NCBI RefSeq assembly: GCF_036884655.1
Contig: NC_088342.1
Location: 13,020,001 to 13,084,000, forward strand
DNA from: Musa acuminata AAA Group
Lineage: Eukaryota; Streptophyta; Magnoliopsida; Zingiberales; Musaceae
DNA length: 64,000 nucleotides
Direction: 5' to 3'
Both the position numbers and the translations under genes were made by a program. Shown one piece after another: positions 25,201 through 34,857 of the stretch (position 1 is the first letter of the stretch; the number at the start of each line of letters is the position of its first letter). The notes under the pieces are model-generated. The model did no database searches. It saw only the letters and a program-made list of their open reading frames with translations, and was not told where the DNA came from.

Positions 25201-28200
25201 AGTGATGGCGTGTTGGTCCCCTTTTCGCGTGGCTGAAAATAAAATCTCTTTGTTCTGCTAAGTTGAGTCTTGAACCTGATAGTGAGAACAGTTAATAGTG
25301 AATATATCCCAAAAAACTCAGTTCACACACATAATTGACTTATATCAGTAATGTACTATAAAAATAAACATGTCCTAATTTAAATCACAAGGACATCGTT
25401 AACTTCTATTTGTAAACATTTACAAATGATTGGTAAATTGTACATGCACCTGTTGTGCATGCTTCCATTTTTTTAACAAAGAGTAAAATCCAGATATTCA
25501 TTCCTGTTTCATATTATTGCTTAAGCACCTGTATTTTTTCTATATAATTGTAAGATGCTAAGTAACAGAAACTGTCTGGTGTCCTATAACTTTTAATGTT
25601 GTTTAGACTTTAGAGTGGGATAACAATCCCAAATCATACTAAACTGGTTTTAAATTTAACTGCTACAGATTTTGATTCTTCAACAACCATTAAAGGGGAA
25701 TCTCCTTCTTGTTTACTTTGTTATGCGGTAAATGCCCTTTGGAATCCAAATTCAAGTAATTTTAAATATAGAATTTTTACATGGTTAAAAAAGTTTTGAC
25801 CGGTCTTGGTAGTTAATTTGAATACATACAAACTAATGAAACTGGAAGCAAATGATTGTTTGACTGCTTTGGGCCTGTAGATTTTTGAACTTTAAAGAAA
25901 TTGACTTAGAGTCATTATAAAAATCACAATATAAGAAAGTTGTTTTATAGGTCATATTTTATTTTATTGATTAGAAATGTTTTTTGGTTAAAATCAAATA
26001 ATTGGACTTATAATTACTTCTTAAAAAAGATATCTTATGACTCGATCTGATGAGGTAACTATCGTATTAACTTCATTGAGCTTGAACCACTAATATAAAA
26101 GACTCAAGCGAAAGTTAACAGTAGTACAACCGTCAAATCTTTGTCTCCCTTACTTAAGGGCTTGTTGTCCTTATCAAAACCCAACATAATTTAGATTCAG
26201 ACCCTAGTATGGTGTATGTGAGACATAGCTTACTAGCAGCTACACATCCCAACGTGCCCTTTAATCCTACTCAAACCTCTCGCCATTCCCAAATATTGGA
26301 TCGGTTCTGATACCAATTTTTATGATCCGATCTGGTGGAATAACTAGCCTATCAGCCTATTAGTTTCATTAGGTTTCACTGACTAAAACTGCTTAAATTG
26401 AAGTTAATAGTAGTACCATCATAACCTTACAATATATGTCAAGAAGTACCCAGCTTAGTCTTTTGTTTATCCTAACAACCACCACAAAGTCATATCTTCC
26501 TCCTTTTTGATCTAGATATACAAGTTATAAAACATCATTTTGTACATAGTTTTAACGAAAAACTGTATTCTTCTTGGTGAAAAACTTTTTGTTGCTTTTT
26601 AGTATTAATTATTCCTTACATTATAAGGAGTGCAGCTTATTAAGTTGAGACTGTTGACAGGCATATGCTGCTGCTGGAACCTTGAAACAAAACTATGCGA
26701 GCATTTTGTTGTTGCTTTTGCGACTTCGGCAGGCTTGTGATCATCCCTTTCTTGTCAAAGGATTTAACTCGGACACTATTGGAAAATATTCGTTTGATAT
26801 GGCAAGGCAACTTCCTAGGGAGATGCTGATCAATCTACTTAATCAGTTGGAAGGTTCTTTAGCCATTTGTGCTGTGTGCAGTGTAAGTGATATCATGTTA
26901 CAGGCTTCTTTTGCACTTTTTTTTCTCTAGTGTGGTGCCAAATAGAACAAGATAATTCTGCCTAAGCTGATGATTTTTGGTGAAAAGACCTGATGCATAA
27001 ATATTGGTGACTTTAGTTTTTAAGGTTCTTTAGGAGGACAATATCTTCTTTTAAACATATGCATTCCGTAATCGTCATATTGTTTGTCATATGTATCAAA
27101 CATATGGTAAACATCCTTTTAAAGCAACTTAATACAAATGTTAGGACACCTGCTAATTTTTTGGTTGAATCTTGAATTACCATCCCTTTTTAATGTATTT
27201 AACTATTTCTTGACAATATTTACCTTCCCTTCTAATAATTAGAATTGATAGCTGAATGGCAAAGTTACATAAAGTTATTGTTATGTGGACTTGGAACTTG
27301 ATATTCTGCCAAGTCATCTTTCTTACTATTTATCATTTAATAGGATAAATCTGGAATTGGCTTCTTGAATCTCAATAACCTTCTTTTGTGCTGATGATCA
27401 TGAGCATTAGAGAGTGTGTCAAATTCTTGTAGTTTGACTTAATTTTAGGGATTCAAGTTACAGTGGCATGGTAGTTCGAGCTTTGTCAAGTGACCGGCAT
27501 AGCGTATCAGTGTACTGCCAGAACAGGAAGGAACCAAGAAACCAGCATGAAAACGAAAGTATTACTTTTCAATGATCTTCAGGCTACTTATATAATTCTT
27601 TGGCCTTTCCCTCTGGTGGTACTGCAAGTTGTCATGATCAAAATTTTTTTTTTCACTCATCTGAAACCATGATGTCAGGATGTAATATATAAAGTGGGGC
27701 TGAACTGGTTAGTTATGTTTAACTTTTACATATTTGCTCATTCCAAAGGTATAAACTAGTTGTCTTTGATACAACCAGAGACTAGGAATTCCTTGGACTA
27801 GGCAGGTGTCAGAATTTGGTGTTTCGCCTAATATAGGTGAAAGGGCATGAGGACTTCTTTGATGACTTTCTGTGAGCAACTTAGGACATTTCTTCTTGTG
27901 GGATTGCTAAATTGATTTATATTATGAAGTCTGCTGTGTGTTCATGACACCTGAGATTGCAGAACTTACAATGAAGAAAGATATATGACATTTGAGTTAG
28001 AGTATATCATGCATGGAATCATGGAGCACATGCGGACATAAATATGCTTTATTGCCTTCCGTATCAGTAGCTCCTTCCTACTAGAGCTGCATAAAGGTTT
28101 TTTATTGTCAGTTTGAATCGGTTGCTGAAGTGTTTATATTATAATCTACAATTTATATGCTTGATTTGTTGCATTGTCTTTTCTGACTTTCTGACAGATT

Positions 28201-30448
28201 TAGTTTTAGTACACTGCCTGTCTTTAGTGCATGAAATATCTTGATATTAGTACCCAGTCAAATTTTTTATGACAATGAATTATGTTTCACAATCAATTTA
28301 ACAAACACATCTATGCTGCTGGTAATTTGTGTCATAATGTGTTTTCATGATTTCATATTCTGGTGGTAAGGATAAGCATTTAACAATTAAGGACGGCCTG
28401 GTGCACAAGGCTCCCATTAGGTCAACATATGCAACCTTACCAAAAAAAAGAAAAAGAAAAAAACTGCATCCTTTTTTACATGTTTAATTGATCTTTTTTG
28501 TAGTTGTCCTGAAACTTAATCACATTGTGCTTATGTAGGACCCACCAGAGGATGCTGTTGTGGCAATGTGTGGGCATGTTTTCTGCTATCAGTGTATATC
28601 TGAGCGTTTAACTGGTGATGAGAACTTGTGTCCTGCACCTGGTTGTCGAGATGTACTTGGTACTGAGTCCATTTTCTCCCGAAGTACATTAAAAAGTTGT
28701 ATATCTGACAATTTTGATGATGAAGCTTCGACTAGTTGTTCATTTGATGATGGATCAATTGTCCATAGTGGTTACATCTCTTCCAAAATCAGAGCAGCTC
28801 TAGATATACTAAAGTCAATCTCTTGTCCAAGTTCTGAAGTACATAATCTCATGATATGTGGTTCCAAGTCCGATGCCAATGCTTCTGATCATATTTCCAC
28901 TCTGTTAAACTCAAATGCTGACATGCCAGCCAAGGCTATTGTTTTCTCCCAGTGGACCAGCATGCTCGACTTACTGGAGCTTTCATTGAATGAGTGTCTT
29001 ATACAGTATCGAAGGCTAGATGGGACAATGTCTCTCATGTTACGAGACAAGGCTGTGAAAGACTTCAACACTGATCCAGAGGTTCGATAATCAAATAATT
29101 TATATAATTTTTCTGTACTTGTGGTTGATTTTAGTTTGTGCTTTTTTCAAGTTGTTGGTTTCTCTTCTTTTTCATTTTTGGAGAATAAACATCGGTATTG
29201 TTCTTCAGGTAACTGTTATGCTCATGTCACTTAAAGCAGGAAGCCTTGGCCTGAATATGGTGGCTGCTTGTCATGTAATTCTTCTTGATCTTTGGTGGAA
29301 TCCAACTACTGAAGATCAAGCAGTTGACCGAGCGCATAGAATTGGGCAGACTCGTCCTGTGACTGTTTCCCGAATAACTATTAAAGATACAGTCGAAGAT
29401 CGGATACTAGCTCTTCAGGTAACTTTTTTGTGACGTCGTTTTTTTTGCAGCATTTTATGGTTGGATCATTATGGTATTCTCTTGTGTCATCGTTAATCAC
29501 AGACTCTTAAATTAAATTATGGAGCATGTGACCTGAAGAATCAAAATTTTGAACTCTGGAAAACAGTTATAGACTTCGTAAGTCGTGTCTTTATCTGATT
29601 GTTATTACCTGCTTTAGTTGGTTCACATAGCTAATAAGTTGATTTGCTTACTGAGTGGATGCAAGGTTAATGTGGAACAATAAGATGCCAAATTTAGTTA
29701 ATCCCAGAAAAATAGGGGAAATTCATTCTTAGTTGACTTAATGCTAATTCAGTCTTCACACTCTGACCCATTGTTCTGCTTGTGTTAATGCTAATAATGC
29801 ACAGACCTGTTCAATCTAAAATTTCATATTGCTGAAAATGATTGTAAGAGTACTATTTGCTAATATCATAAATTCTGATATTCTGAAATTTTTTTCCATG
29901 TATGTAGGGCCTTGGATGAATGTAAATAGACCTTCCCCATAGGGTTCTTGCTTTTCCAATTGGCAATTTATGTTCCTTTACAAGGTTTAAAGGTCCAGTT
30001 GCCTGTATGACTAGGCGTAATCATGATGAAGCAACCGCTGACCTTGTAGACATGCTATTTTTAAACAATGGTCAAACCAACATCAAACATGGTATCTTTT
30101 GGTAGTACTTTGTATCTAAAGAAGATAATCCAAGCAATGGTTGATAATCATGTGGTAATGTACCATATATCCCATATTTGACTAGGAAGTATTTTTCAGT
30201 ATATTTGAAATCTTAATCATGTTTTGTTCTTTCAACTTCATCTCTATAGTCATATTATTGCTATAGTCATTCAAAGTCATGCATCATTTATAACGTTAAT
30301 TGCACCGTCTGCATTGGAAATATGTTTTATCCAGGAGGAGAAGAGGAAGATGGTATCTACTGCTTTCGGAGAAGATCAAACTAGTTCTCATGCAACTCGT
30401 CTTACGGTGGAAGATCTTAGGCGGTTATTTAACTGCTTTGACGACTGA
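10683..30448 (+). CDS. CHR28: SNF2 helicase with inserted RING finger, CHR28/FRG-like, copy 1 (10 coding exons)
   Basis: Coding exons: 10683..11379, 11490..11671, 20315..20386, 20472..20546, 20664..21567, 24875..25005, 26661..26882, 28539..29081, 29209..29418, 30335..30448 (stop TGA). All borders are GT..AG, phases agree, and the joined frame is about 1049 aa, close to family length. The N-terminus (about 1..293) is Ser/Asp-rich and opens with IIEI plus acidic residues, a SUMO-interaction-like motif. The ATPase core follows: motif I GLGKT about 343..347, DEAQ box about 554..557, SGTP about 582..585. A C3HC4 RING (CAVC..CGHVFC..CPAPGC) lies about 757..797. The C-terminal helicase lobe has [16 protein letters not shown] and HRIGQ (about 985..989). 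Family knowledge: a nuclear, DNA-dependent ATPase of the Rad5/Uls1 class; Arabidopsis CHR27/CHR28 act with SUVR2 in RNA-directed DNA methylation. No inactivating change was seen. The start ATG is the first in the long frame. Confidence 0.9.
11672..12882 (+). other. Intron 2, part before the Copia element: no gene seen
   Basis: AT-rich intron after the donor GCAG|GTAGTT. Two opposing short frames at about 12216..12482 are shadows of AT-rich sequence. The copy-2 equivalent is 39015..40225. Confidence 0.5.
12883..14527 (-). repeat. 3' LTR (complete) of the Maximus-like element
   Basis: 1645-bp LTR. It holds an 18-base G run (12913..12930), a stretch with six imperfect GGCGGTACCATCGCC-type palindromes (about 13496..13660), and a CTTCCGATGA-type repeat region (about 13855..14045). 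Short frames on both strands through these GC-rich repeats are not accepted as genes. Confidence 0.75.
16297..16460 (-). repeat. 82-bp tandem repeat inside the Maximus-like spacer
   Basis: TCATAATTTCAAAATATAAAACC.. to ..GTATGAAAAC(C/T)TTCCATC is present twice with an 82-bp period (units starting 16301 and 16383) and one visible difference. The copy in the second block is at 43643..43806. Confidence 0.8.
16796..17149 (-). pseudogene. gag remnant of the Maximus-like Copia element
   Basis: An open frame of 117 codons whose middle ([17 protein letters not shown], then an acidic [10 protein letters not shown] and YALTTFDDE) resembles the C-terminal part of plant SIRE/Maximus gag polyproteins, where a run of this kind precedes and follows the zinc knuckle. 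Here the CCHC knuckle itself is absent. It is joined upstream (higher coordinates) almost directly to the truncated LTR, so the N-terminal gag and the primer-binding site are deleted. It is not a functional gag. The identical remnant in the second block is at 44142..44495. Confidence 0.65.
17205..18115 (-). repeat. 5' LTR (inner end deleted) of the Maximus-like element
   Basis: 911 bp aligned with the outer part of the 3' LTR (13620..14527), with many substitutions. The homologous inner 730 bp are missing, including most palindromic units and the G run. The divergence from the other LTR suggests an old insertion. Confidence 0.7.
18116..19218 (+). other. Intron 2, part after the Copia element: no gene seen
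   Basis: AT-rich intron. A 79-codon frame at 18486..18725 has no recognisable features. The copy-2 equivalent is 45462..46563. Confidence 0.5.
19219..19277 (+). repeat. (AT)n(AC)n microsatellite
   Basis: Dinucleotide AT run followed by an AC run in intron 2. Its length differs by 2 bp from the second block (starting at 46565). Confidence 0.9.
19332..20000 (-). mobile_element. Degenerate hAT-family relict with purine-rich body
   Basis: Read in reverse, the left part (CAAAGGTGCTAAGGTTCCAAAATGCTCAAGCC..CACCCGAG..AATATTAAAATT) matches the right terminal region of the element at 22605..23844. The following GGAGAGGAGGAGG-rich stretch (about 19640..19990) resembles the reverse of its CT-rich body. 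The other end was not found, so the right boundary is a guess. The copy in the second block is at 46676..47344. Confidence 0.45.
21568..22596 (+). other. Intron 5, first part, with possible captured exon-like sequence
   Basis: Mostly AT-rich. A less AT-rich stretch at about 21990..22350 includes a 64-codon frame (22011..22205) and, after a TTGGTTCAG acceptor-like site, a further open stretch of about 33 codons ending in TAG at about 22351. I recognise no product. It is not needed for the SNF2 reading frame, which joins exon 5 (ends 21567) to exon 6 (24875) exactly. It could be an alternative terminal exon or a captured gene fragment. The copy-2 equivalent is 48912..49940. Confidence 0.3.
22605..23844 (+). 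mobile_element. hAT transposon deletion derivative, 1240 bp, with intact ends and target duplication
   Basis: The termini are inverted: CAGTGATTTAAAAAGGCGCT on the left and, reverse-complemented, CAGTGATTTTAAAAGCGCT on the right. They are flanked by a perfect 8-bp duplication TATTGCAT (22597..22604 and 23845..23852), the hAT hallmark. The ends are GC-rich with subterminal GCGCTCGCC/GGCGAGCGC repeats, and 22870..23100 is CTCCCGCTCCCGCTG-rich. Near 23335..23460 a BED-type zinc-finger remnant is readable ([17 protein letters not shown], then KQHLVGNE), and an acidic [10 protein letters not shown] tail ends at 23598. Most of the transposase, including its catalytic and dimerisation regions, is gone, so movement would need a relative elsewhere. 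Confidence 0.9.
23335..23598 (+). pseudogene. Transposase remnant (BED finger and acidic tail) in the hAT derivative
   Basis: Short stretches of the hAT reading frame survive: the CxxC of a BED zinc finger (CIFC) with [10 protein letters not shown] following, then after a frame break an acidic C-terminal-like tail ending in TGA at 23598..23600. A stop just before the finger (GCATGA at 23327..) and the loss of the hAT core make it non-functional. Confidence 0.65.
23853..24874 (+). other. Intron 5, last part: no gene seen
   Basis: AT-rich intronic DNA up to the acceptor TCTGGTAG before exon 6. The segment from 24287 on is also present in the relict copy at 62231 onwards. The copy-2 equivalent is 51197..52218. 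Confidence 0.5.
25006..26037 (+). other. Intron 6 before the TRIM element: no gene seen
   Basis: AT-rich intron, homologous to the relict at 62948..64000. No repeats or frames of note. Confidence 0.5.
26038..26421 (-). mobile_element. TRIM-like miniature LTR retrotransposon in intron 6
   Basis: Two diverged direct repeats of about 98 bp, 26038..26135 and 26323..26421, both with TG..CA ends on the minus strand (TGACGGTTGTACTACTG and TGATGGTACTACTATTAAC at the start). On the minus strand, seven bases inside the right repeat, is TGGTATCAGAACC (26303..26315), a tRNA-Met-type primer-binding site. A purine-rich AAGTAAGGGAGACAAAG lies next to the left repeat. The interior is under 200 bp and non-coding. 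The repeats are clearly diverged and no target duplication is visible, so it is old. It lacks the 5S-like segment expected of Cassandra. The second copy is at 53382..53765. Confidence 0.65.
26883..28538 (+). other. Intron 7: no gene seen
   Basis: 1656-bp intron splitting the RING finger after its first CxxC. A 60-codon frame at 27490..27672 has no support. The copy-2 equivalent is 54227..55882. Confidence 0.55.
29419..30334 (+). other. Intron 9: no gene seen
   Basis: AT-rich intron between the exon ending LALQ and the last coding exon. Nothing else seen. The copy-2 equivalent is 56763..57678. Confidence 0.55.
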
Positions 30449-30666
30449 GTTTTGGCATGAATCATAGTAGTAGTTGATTCATATCTTTTTGGATGTGAAT
30501 GAATAGGATTGTTGGCTAATTTTTTGAGATGTGCTCCATTCCATCAGGACTGACCCCTTTTTTTTTTTTTTTTTTTCTCGCTTCCTTTTGTTTTAAATTA
30601 TAGGTTGATGCTAACTTGTGTAGTTGTAACAGTAGAGTCCAAGAAATGATGGAGCATAAGGGACTG

Positions 30667-30708
<42 letters not shown>

Positions 30709-31244
30709 TTAATATACTTTGCTGCCTTCATGAATGGGACGTTGAGCATATCATCACTTTTATCCGCAGAGCACGTGTTCTAAAAGCTTCTCAGTGGTAA
30801 TCTCTGCTACCAAGCGGGCCTAATCCACCGCATCCCTGTCGGCAACTGTTCCCCGTGGAAACGAGAAGGCTGTGAATCAAATCAAATAGACTCCCACTTA
30901 AAAAGGAGAAGGAAAAAAGTAACAAGATCATTGTTAGAGTCAGCACTGAACTCAGAATCTGCTCTTTTACTTCACCGACATCAATTACTTATAAATGAAT
31001 TGTAATGGATCAACCACCTGCTTTTACTTGATTGAACCTTTCGTGTCTCCGTTGATCGTGATTTGCTGTAATGACATGCTGAGTCAGTGCTGCATGTGAT
31101 GAGAGTAGGCCGCTTCATGAAAAAGATGAGCATCCACTTGCAGAGAGTCGAACCCTGAAATTAATTTGATGTGATGACTATCTTGATGAGTGAACACAAT
31201 ATGCAAGGATCCTGTCCAACAATTACATGAAACATGGTGCTTAT
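30449..31244 (+). other. 3' region of SNF2 gene copy 1 with T run and (TA)n
   Basis: Presumed 3'UTR and intergenic DNA. It contains a T run at about 30557..30576 and a TA microsatellite at about 30671..30704, which is 6 bp longer in the second block. No polyadenylation signal can be chosen with confidence. The copy-2 equivalent is 57793..58594. Confidence 0.5.
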
Positions 31245-31356
31245 AAGAGCAGGCAAGAAGGAAAGAGTACCGATTAACGACTTATAAAAAGGACACTTGT
31301 GGTTATGATGTTTACTTGAGACCCACCATCAGTTCTCTTCCTTCTTGCCTGCTCTT
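31245..31356 (+). repeat. 19-bp inverted repeat around a TATA box
   Basis: AAGAGCAGGCAAGAAGGAA at 31245..31263 and its exact complement TTCCTTCTTGCCTGCTCTT at 31338..31356 enclose 74 bases that include TTATAAAAAGG (TATA at 31283..31290). A transcript starting about 30 bases after the TATA box would contain only the right arm. The second copy is at 58595..58706. Confidence 0.75.
31283..31290 (+). promoter_or_regulatory. TATA box of a candidate small gene
   Basis: TATAAAAA, 158 bases before an ATG in good plant context (ACCAAAATGG). The spacing leaves a leader of about 130 bases. Because the block is duplicated, a second copy of this TATA box (58633..58640) follows gene copy 2. The first copy now lies about 6.7 kb upstream of the copy-2 start codon. 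Confidence 0.5.
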
Positions 31357-31447
31357 GAAAGCAAGGAAGGGAAGAAACCAGAGAAACTCTCGAGAGACTT
31401 GAAGCCCAATTAGCCAAGAAGAAGAGTTCGAGAGGCATCATACCAAA

Positions 31448-31576
31448 ATGGAGAGCCTGCATGATGACCATGTCATTGAAATTCCAATGAGCTCTGTCAC
31501 TTATGCTACAGAGGAATCGCCAGGAAAACCTGCTTCTGTTTCTGAGCCTGTTGACCACTTGATGCAACCCAGTTAA
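31448..31576 (+). CDS. Candidate small ORF or first exon, 42 codons, unknown
   Basis: The ATG is in a favourable plant context (ACCAAAATGG) behind a TATA box. It opens MESLHDDHVIEIPMSS and ends HLMQPS, with no signal peptide or membrane segment. I do not recognise it. It may be the first exon of a longer gene whose later exons are an open piece near 31799..31850 (reading EDSIFDWSNRQRASRTQ after a TTGCAG acceptor) and an open stretch at 31962..32228. It lies between the two SNF2 copies and is itself duplicated at 58798..58926. The opposite-strand frame across the same DNA is judged a shadow. Confidence 0.35.
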   Translation: MESLHDDHVIEIPMSSVTYATEESPGKPASVSEPVDHLMQPS

Positions 31577-31961
31577 TGCAGTTCTTCCCATCGCAGAGCA
31601 AAGACCAGGGCTTTTTCAGTTTTTCAAATCTCAGTTTAGTTCATCGTTGCACAAAATGATAGGTGTTACGTTCGAATTCATTTAATATAATAAATATATA
31701 TTTTTATTTTTTATTTTTATTTTTATTTTTTATTTTTTTTAAAATATAATCTCTATTAGCTGTCAGATCTACATTTCATGGTGCATCTGATTGCAGAAGA
31801 AGACTCGATTTTTGACTGGTCGAACAGGCAGAGGGCATCAAGAACACAGTAATCACCGACCTTCACCTTCATGAACAAAACACTCCTTCCTTGATGAAAA
31901 TGAGATTAGACCTATGTAATGAATCTGCTGTGATGACTGATCCTTAATTACTTGGAATTCG

Positions 31962-32231
31962 GTGACATTGGGCCCAAAAATCTCTGAAACTATGGAATGG
32001 AAAATCGAGCATGGGAACAAGGACACTCAAGCAGGAGGGGTTGAGAGGGTCTTCAAACGATCTTTCTCTGCTGAAGGCCTTCCGAAGCTATCTGTCAACC
32101 ACAACAAGCCCTATCTATCTCAGGGTTACTCTTTCTTTCTTTCCCATGAGAAGATTGCATTCCACAGTGACAGATCCCTCGAATTAGCCTTTCTCCTAAA
32201 GGAGGCTTGGTTAGGGTGTCTTACGAGGTAA
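31962..32231 (+). CDS. Open exon-like stretch, unknown product
   Basis: An 89-codon frame with balanced composition (for example ERVFKRSFSAEGLPKLSVNH). It ends at CGAG|GTAATC, which would also serve as a splice donor. It may be an exon of the small gene that starts at 31448, or an orphan fragment. No family recognised. The duplicate is at 59312..59581. In both copies it sits within 75 bases of the duplication boundary, so any further downstream exon would have been separated from it at the first copy. Confidence 0.3.
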   Translation: MTLGPKISETMEWKIEHGNKDTQAGGVERVFKRSFSAEGLPKLSVNHNKPYLSQGYSFFLSHEKIAFHSDRSLELAFLLKEAWLGCLTR

Positions 32232-32300
32232 TCTCAAGGTTCAAAGTGTCCGACGATTTTGCGTTACTATATTTTGTATAGATTCTTGCAATGTCATAAA

Positions 32301-34857
32301 CCAGCTGCTTCGATCATACCTCTGCATGATCAAGTTCCTCCCATGGAACTCACTGGTACTTGCATTCGAGCTTTTTCCCTTAGTGGAACACAGTCCCCAT
32401 ATGCTGATGACCAAGGTTTTCATCCGATGCAAAATTCGATGCACGCCCGGAAGACCCGCCTCTGCGGTACCATGGCCTTCACTCCTTGAATCCATAGCCC
32501 TTCTTGCCGTCGTGTTGTTCACCGAAGTGGAGCTTCCAGTAGCTTCCGATCATACCTCCATATGATCTAGTCCCTCCCGGGACTAAGTCGTGTGTATCGC
32601 ATTGCCACGAACTGTTCCACCACGATCCGCTGCACCATGTCGCTTCCTGATGACATCTCCATTGCATTCTGATCCTTGTGGAATAAACTCGAATTGTGAA
32701 CCCTCCATGTGTGGCCTCTGCCAATACATCGCAGGGTCTCCTCCACCTTCGATTTTGTTCGCTCCTTTGGCAATCGACCTTCATCCACCCACTCTTGGCA
32801 AAGGTTACACCTAGATGAAGCACCGCTCTAGGACAGTCCGTCGCCTAGTAGCTCCCGAAGTCCACCGACTTCACTGTAATTTGTGCACCATTGTCTGGAT
32901 CCTGGACCTCTGCCCCTACCAGCACAATCTTTGCTGCGCACCGCTTCCTTCATGGCAACTTGAATGACAACACTGTGGCATATTCTTCAAGAGTACCCGC
33001 CTCTACGTCCTCTTGCCCCGTGCTAAGGCCTTCTGTACCCAACTTCGCCTCCGCAAATTGAGTCGCCTTAGTTCCTCCATCAAATGCTTCTCCGAGATAA
33101 GGTGCATGTGCCCCGAAGCTCCCTTCGTCTTTGGCACCATGCAAGATGAGTCCGCTCCGTCAGAATGAAGGACCCATGGAACAACATGATCCTACTCTTA
33201 CCTCTGCAAGAGTTCATGTCCTTGACCTCTGTCTAAGGAAAGCACTGTGCCTCTGCTCCACGTTCCAACTTCTATGCTGGCTCCCTTCATGCGGCTTGAG
33301 TACTTCGCCAAGTTACACCCAAGTTGTTCCGCTCCTCGTTCTCACATTGAGTTGATGATGGCCCTCGCGCCCACCATTCCACGGGTCAGCCCTCCCTTGA
33401 GTTCGATCTCCACATCGACTCCAAGTGTGCCTTCATTTAAGTTGCTTTGGGTCGCTCCCCCACTTGATCTCGCAATGCATCCACCAATGCATTCTCTCAA
33501 GCGAGATAATGCGACGACTCCTCGCCGCTTGCTCAGTCCATCGAGCTTCGTCGAGTTGTTGTTTGTTGAGGTACTCCTCCTCAACATGTGAGGTCCATCT
33601 CATATGATTCTCCCTCTGGAGAGCCGAGACTTATCCCTCCTGGATAACTGTCCCATTGGAGCAACATCTCTCTTCGTTTCGGAGACCACCATCCCCTTGG
33701 ACTACTCCGATCTGCTGAACAAACTGTGCATTGTTCTGCCTCCTGCAAACGCACTTGCTAGATTGCGACTCCCCGTCAATACAGTCCCCACTGCACCCCT
33801 CAAGGCCTAGCAACATGCTGAACTCGTTGCACACTTCAGCCTCCTACGGACGTATCCTTCACATGCCGAAGAGAAAGTTTCAATGCTCCATGGCACCGAG
33901 TTTCGGTCGCCTTGGGATGGCTACGAACATTCCATCGTCCGCATACAAGCCCATGCATGAGTATCGAATTCTTTGAGTTAGCAATTCCCCTCACCTCTGT
34001 GAGCTTTGCACAACTCTTTCGATCGCTGAACAACTCATTCCACCTTGCATGGTCTCATCCTTTACCAAGCGCCTCGCTTGCCTTGAGCACCATCAAGTAT
34101 AGTTGTCAACGTTGAGCCGCAGCTCAAACTCAGCCATCCCAACCTTTGTGCGCTCCAAATTCTTCCAAGCTTGTCTGTTCTCGTGGTGCCTCTTGCGTGA
34201 AGGGTTGGCCATTCCTCTGAATGCCAATGTCAGATGCCCGCTCCTCCGAGCGACTCCTTTTCCCTACATCTCCATGCCCGTTTTCCCTCAAACGGTCGCG
34301 CGTGTGCTGACTGCCCTCAACGCAGCCCCGCTAGGTCCCCCACGTTTGTATGCTAAGTGTTTCTATGAGTACTTGTCCCGCTCTGATACCATCTGTCACG
34401 GACTTAGCTGGTTTTGCCTAAGTCGTGCGGCACCCTTGCGTGTCCGTCCGCAAAGGTCAGCCTCCCCGAAGCCTCCCATTGTCCCTTAGGACCACCAAAA
34501 GAGAGAACGGGTTAGAGAGAACGTCTCAATCGGGATCCACAAGCAAACATCTCCGAAAAACACTTCATAGACAATGCAAATTACAAACAAACTTTACAAG
34601 CTCTGAACAGTGGCACAACAAAGGGTAAAATGGTCCATTACAGATCGAAAATCTCTCGTACGTGTCAACATGACACAACCTTTATTTACAAGCCTAAAGA
34701 GGCCACCAACCCAACTAAAATGGGACTATTAAGCCTTCGGCCGCCCCTTTACATGTTGTACAAGGCATGAACATGCCAAAAGACACGGACATGCCAAAAG
34801 ACACGGACATACATAAGCATTACATCAAACACCTTGTTTAGAAGTTTGTCCGTGACA
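32301..34857 (-). mobile_element. LARD-like LTR element, truncated by the duplication junction
   Basis: Only the 5' part of the minus-strand element is present: the LTR at 34394..34857, the primer-binding site at 34380..34391 and about 2.1 kb of interior. The left LTR and polypurine tract are absent because unit 2 begins inside the element. Remnants of the hAT end follow at 34858..34923. Confidence 0.85.

Larger units (their letters stand above)
4930..32300 (+). repeat. 27.4-kb direct tandem duplication, unit 1
   Basis: Unit 1 of a head-to-tail pair. It starts inside the interior of the LARD-like element (CCAGCTGCTTCGATC) and ends in ..GCAATGTCATAAA; at 32301 the sequence restarts with CCAGCTGCTTCGATC. 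Unit 2 (32301..59650) ends in the same ..GCAATGTCATAAA and continues CCACAAAACG. The three bases CCA are therefore shared by both parental sequences at the junction. Differences noticed between the units: C/T at 5273/32644, 6551/33922 and 13877/41223, one 14-bp repeat unit, and length changes at four simple repeats. Confidence 0.95.

Noticed and set aside
26038..26421. Idea that the TRIM is Cassandra
   Set aside because: No 5S rRNA-like segment is visible in the terminal repeats.
31274..31591. 105-codon minus-strand frame opposite the candidate small gene
   Set aside because: The plus strand has the TATA box and a good start context. The minus frame has no promoter or domain features.
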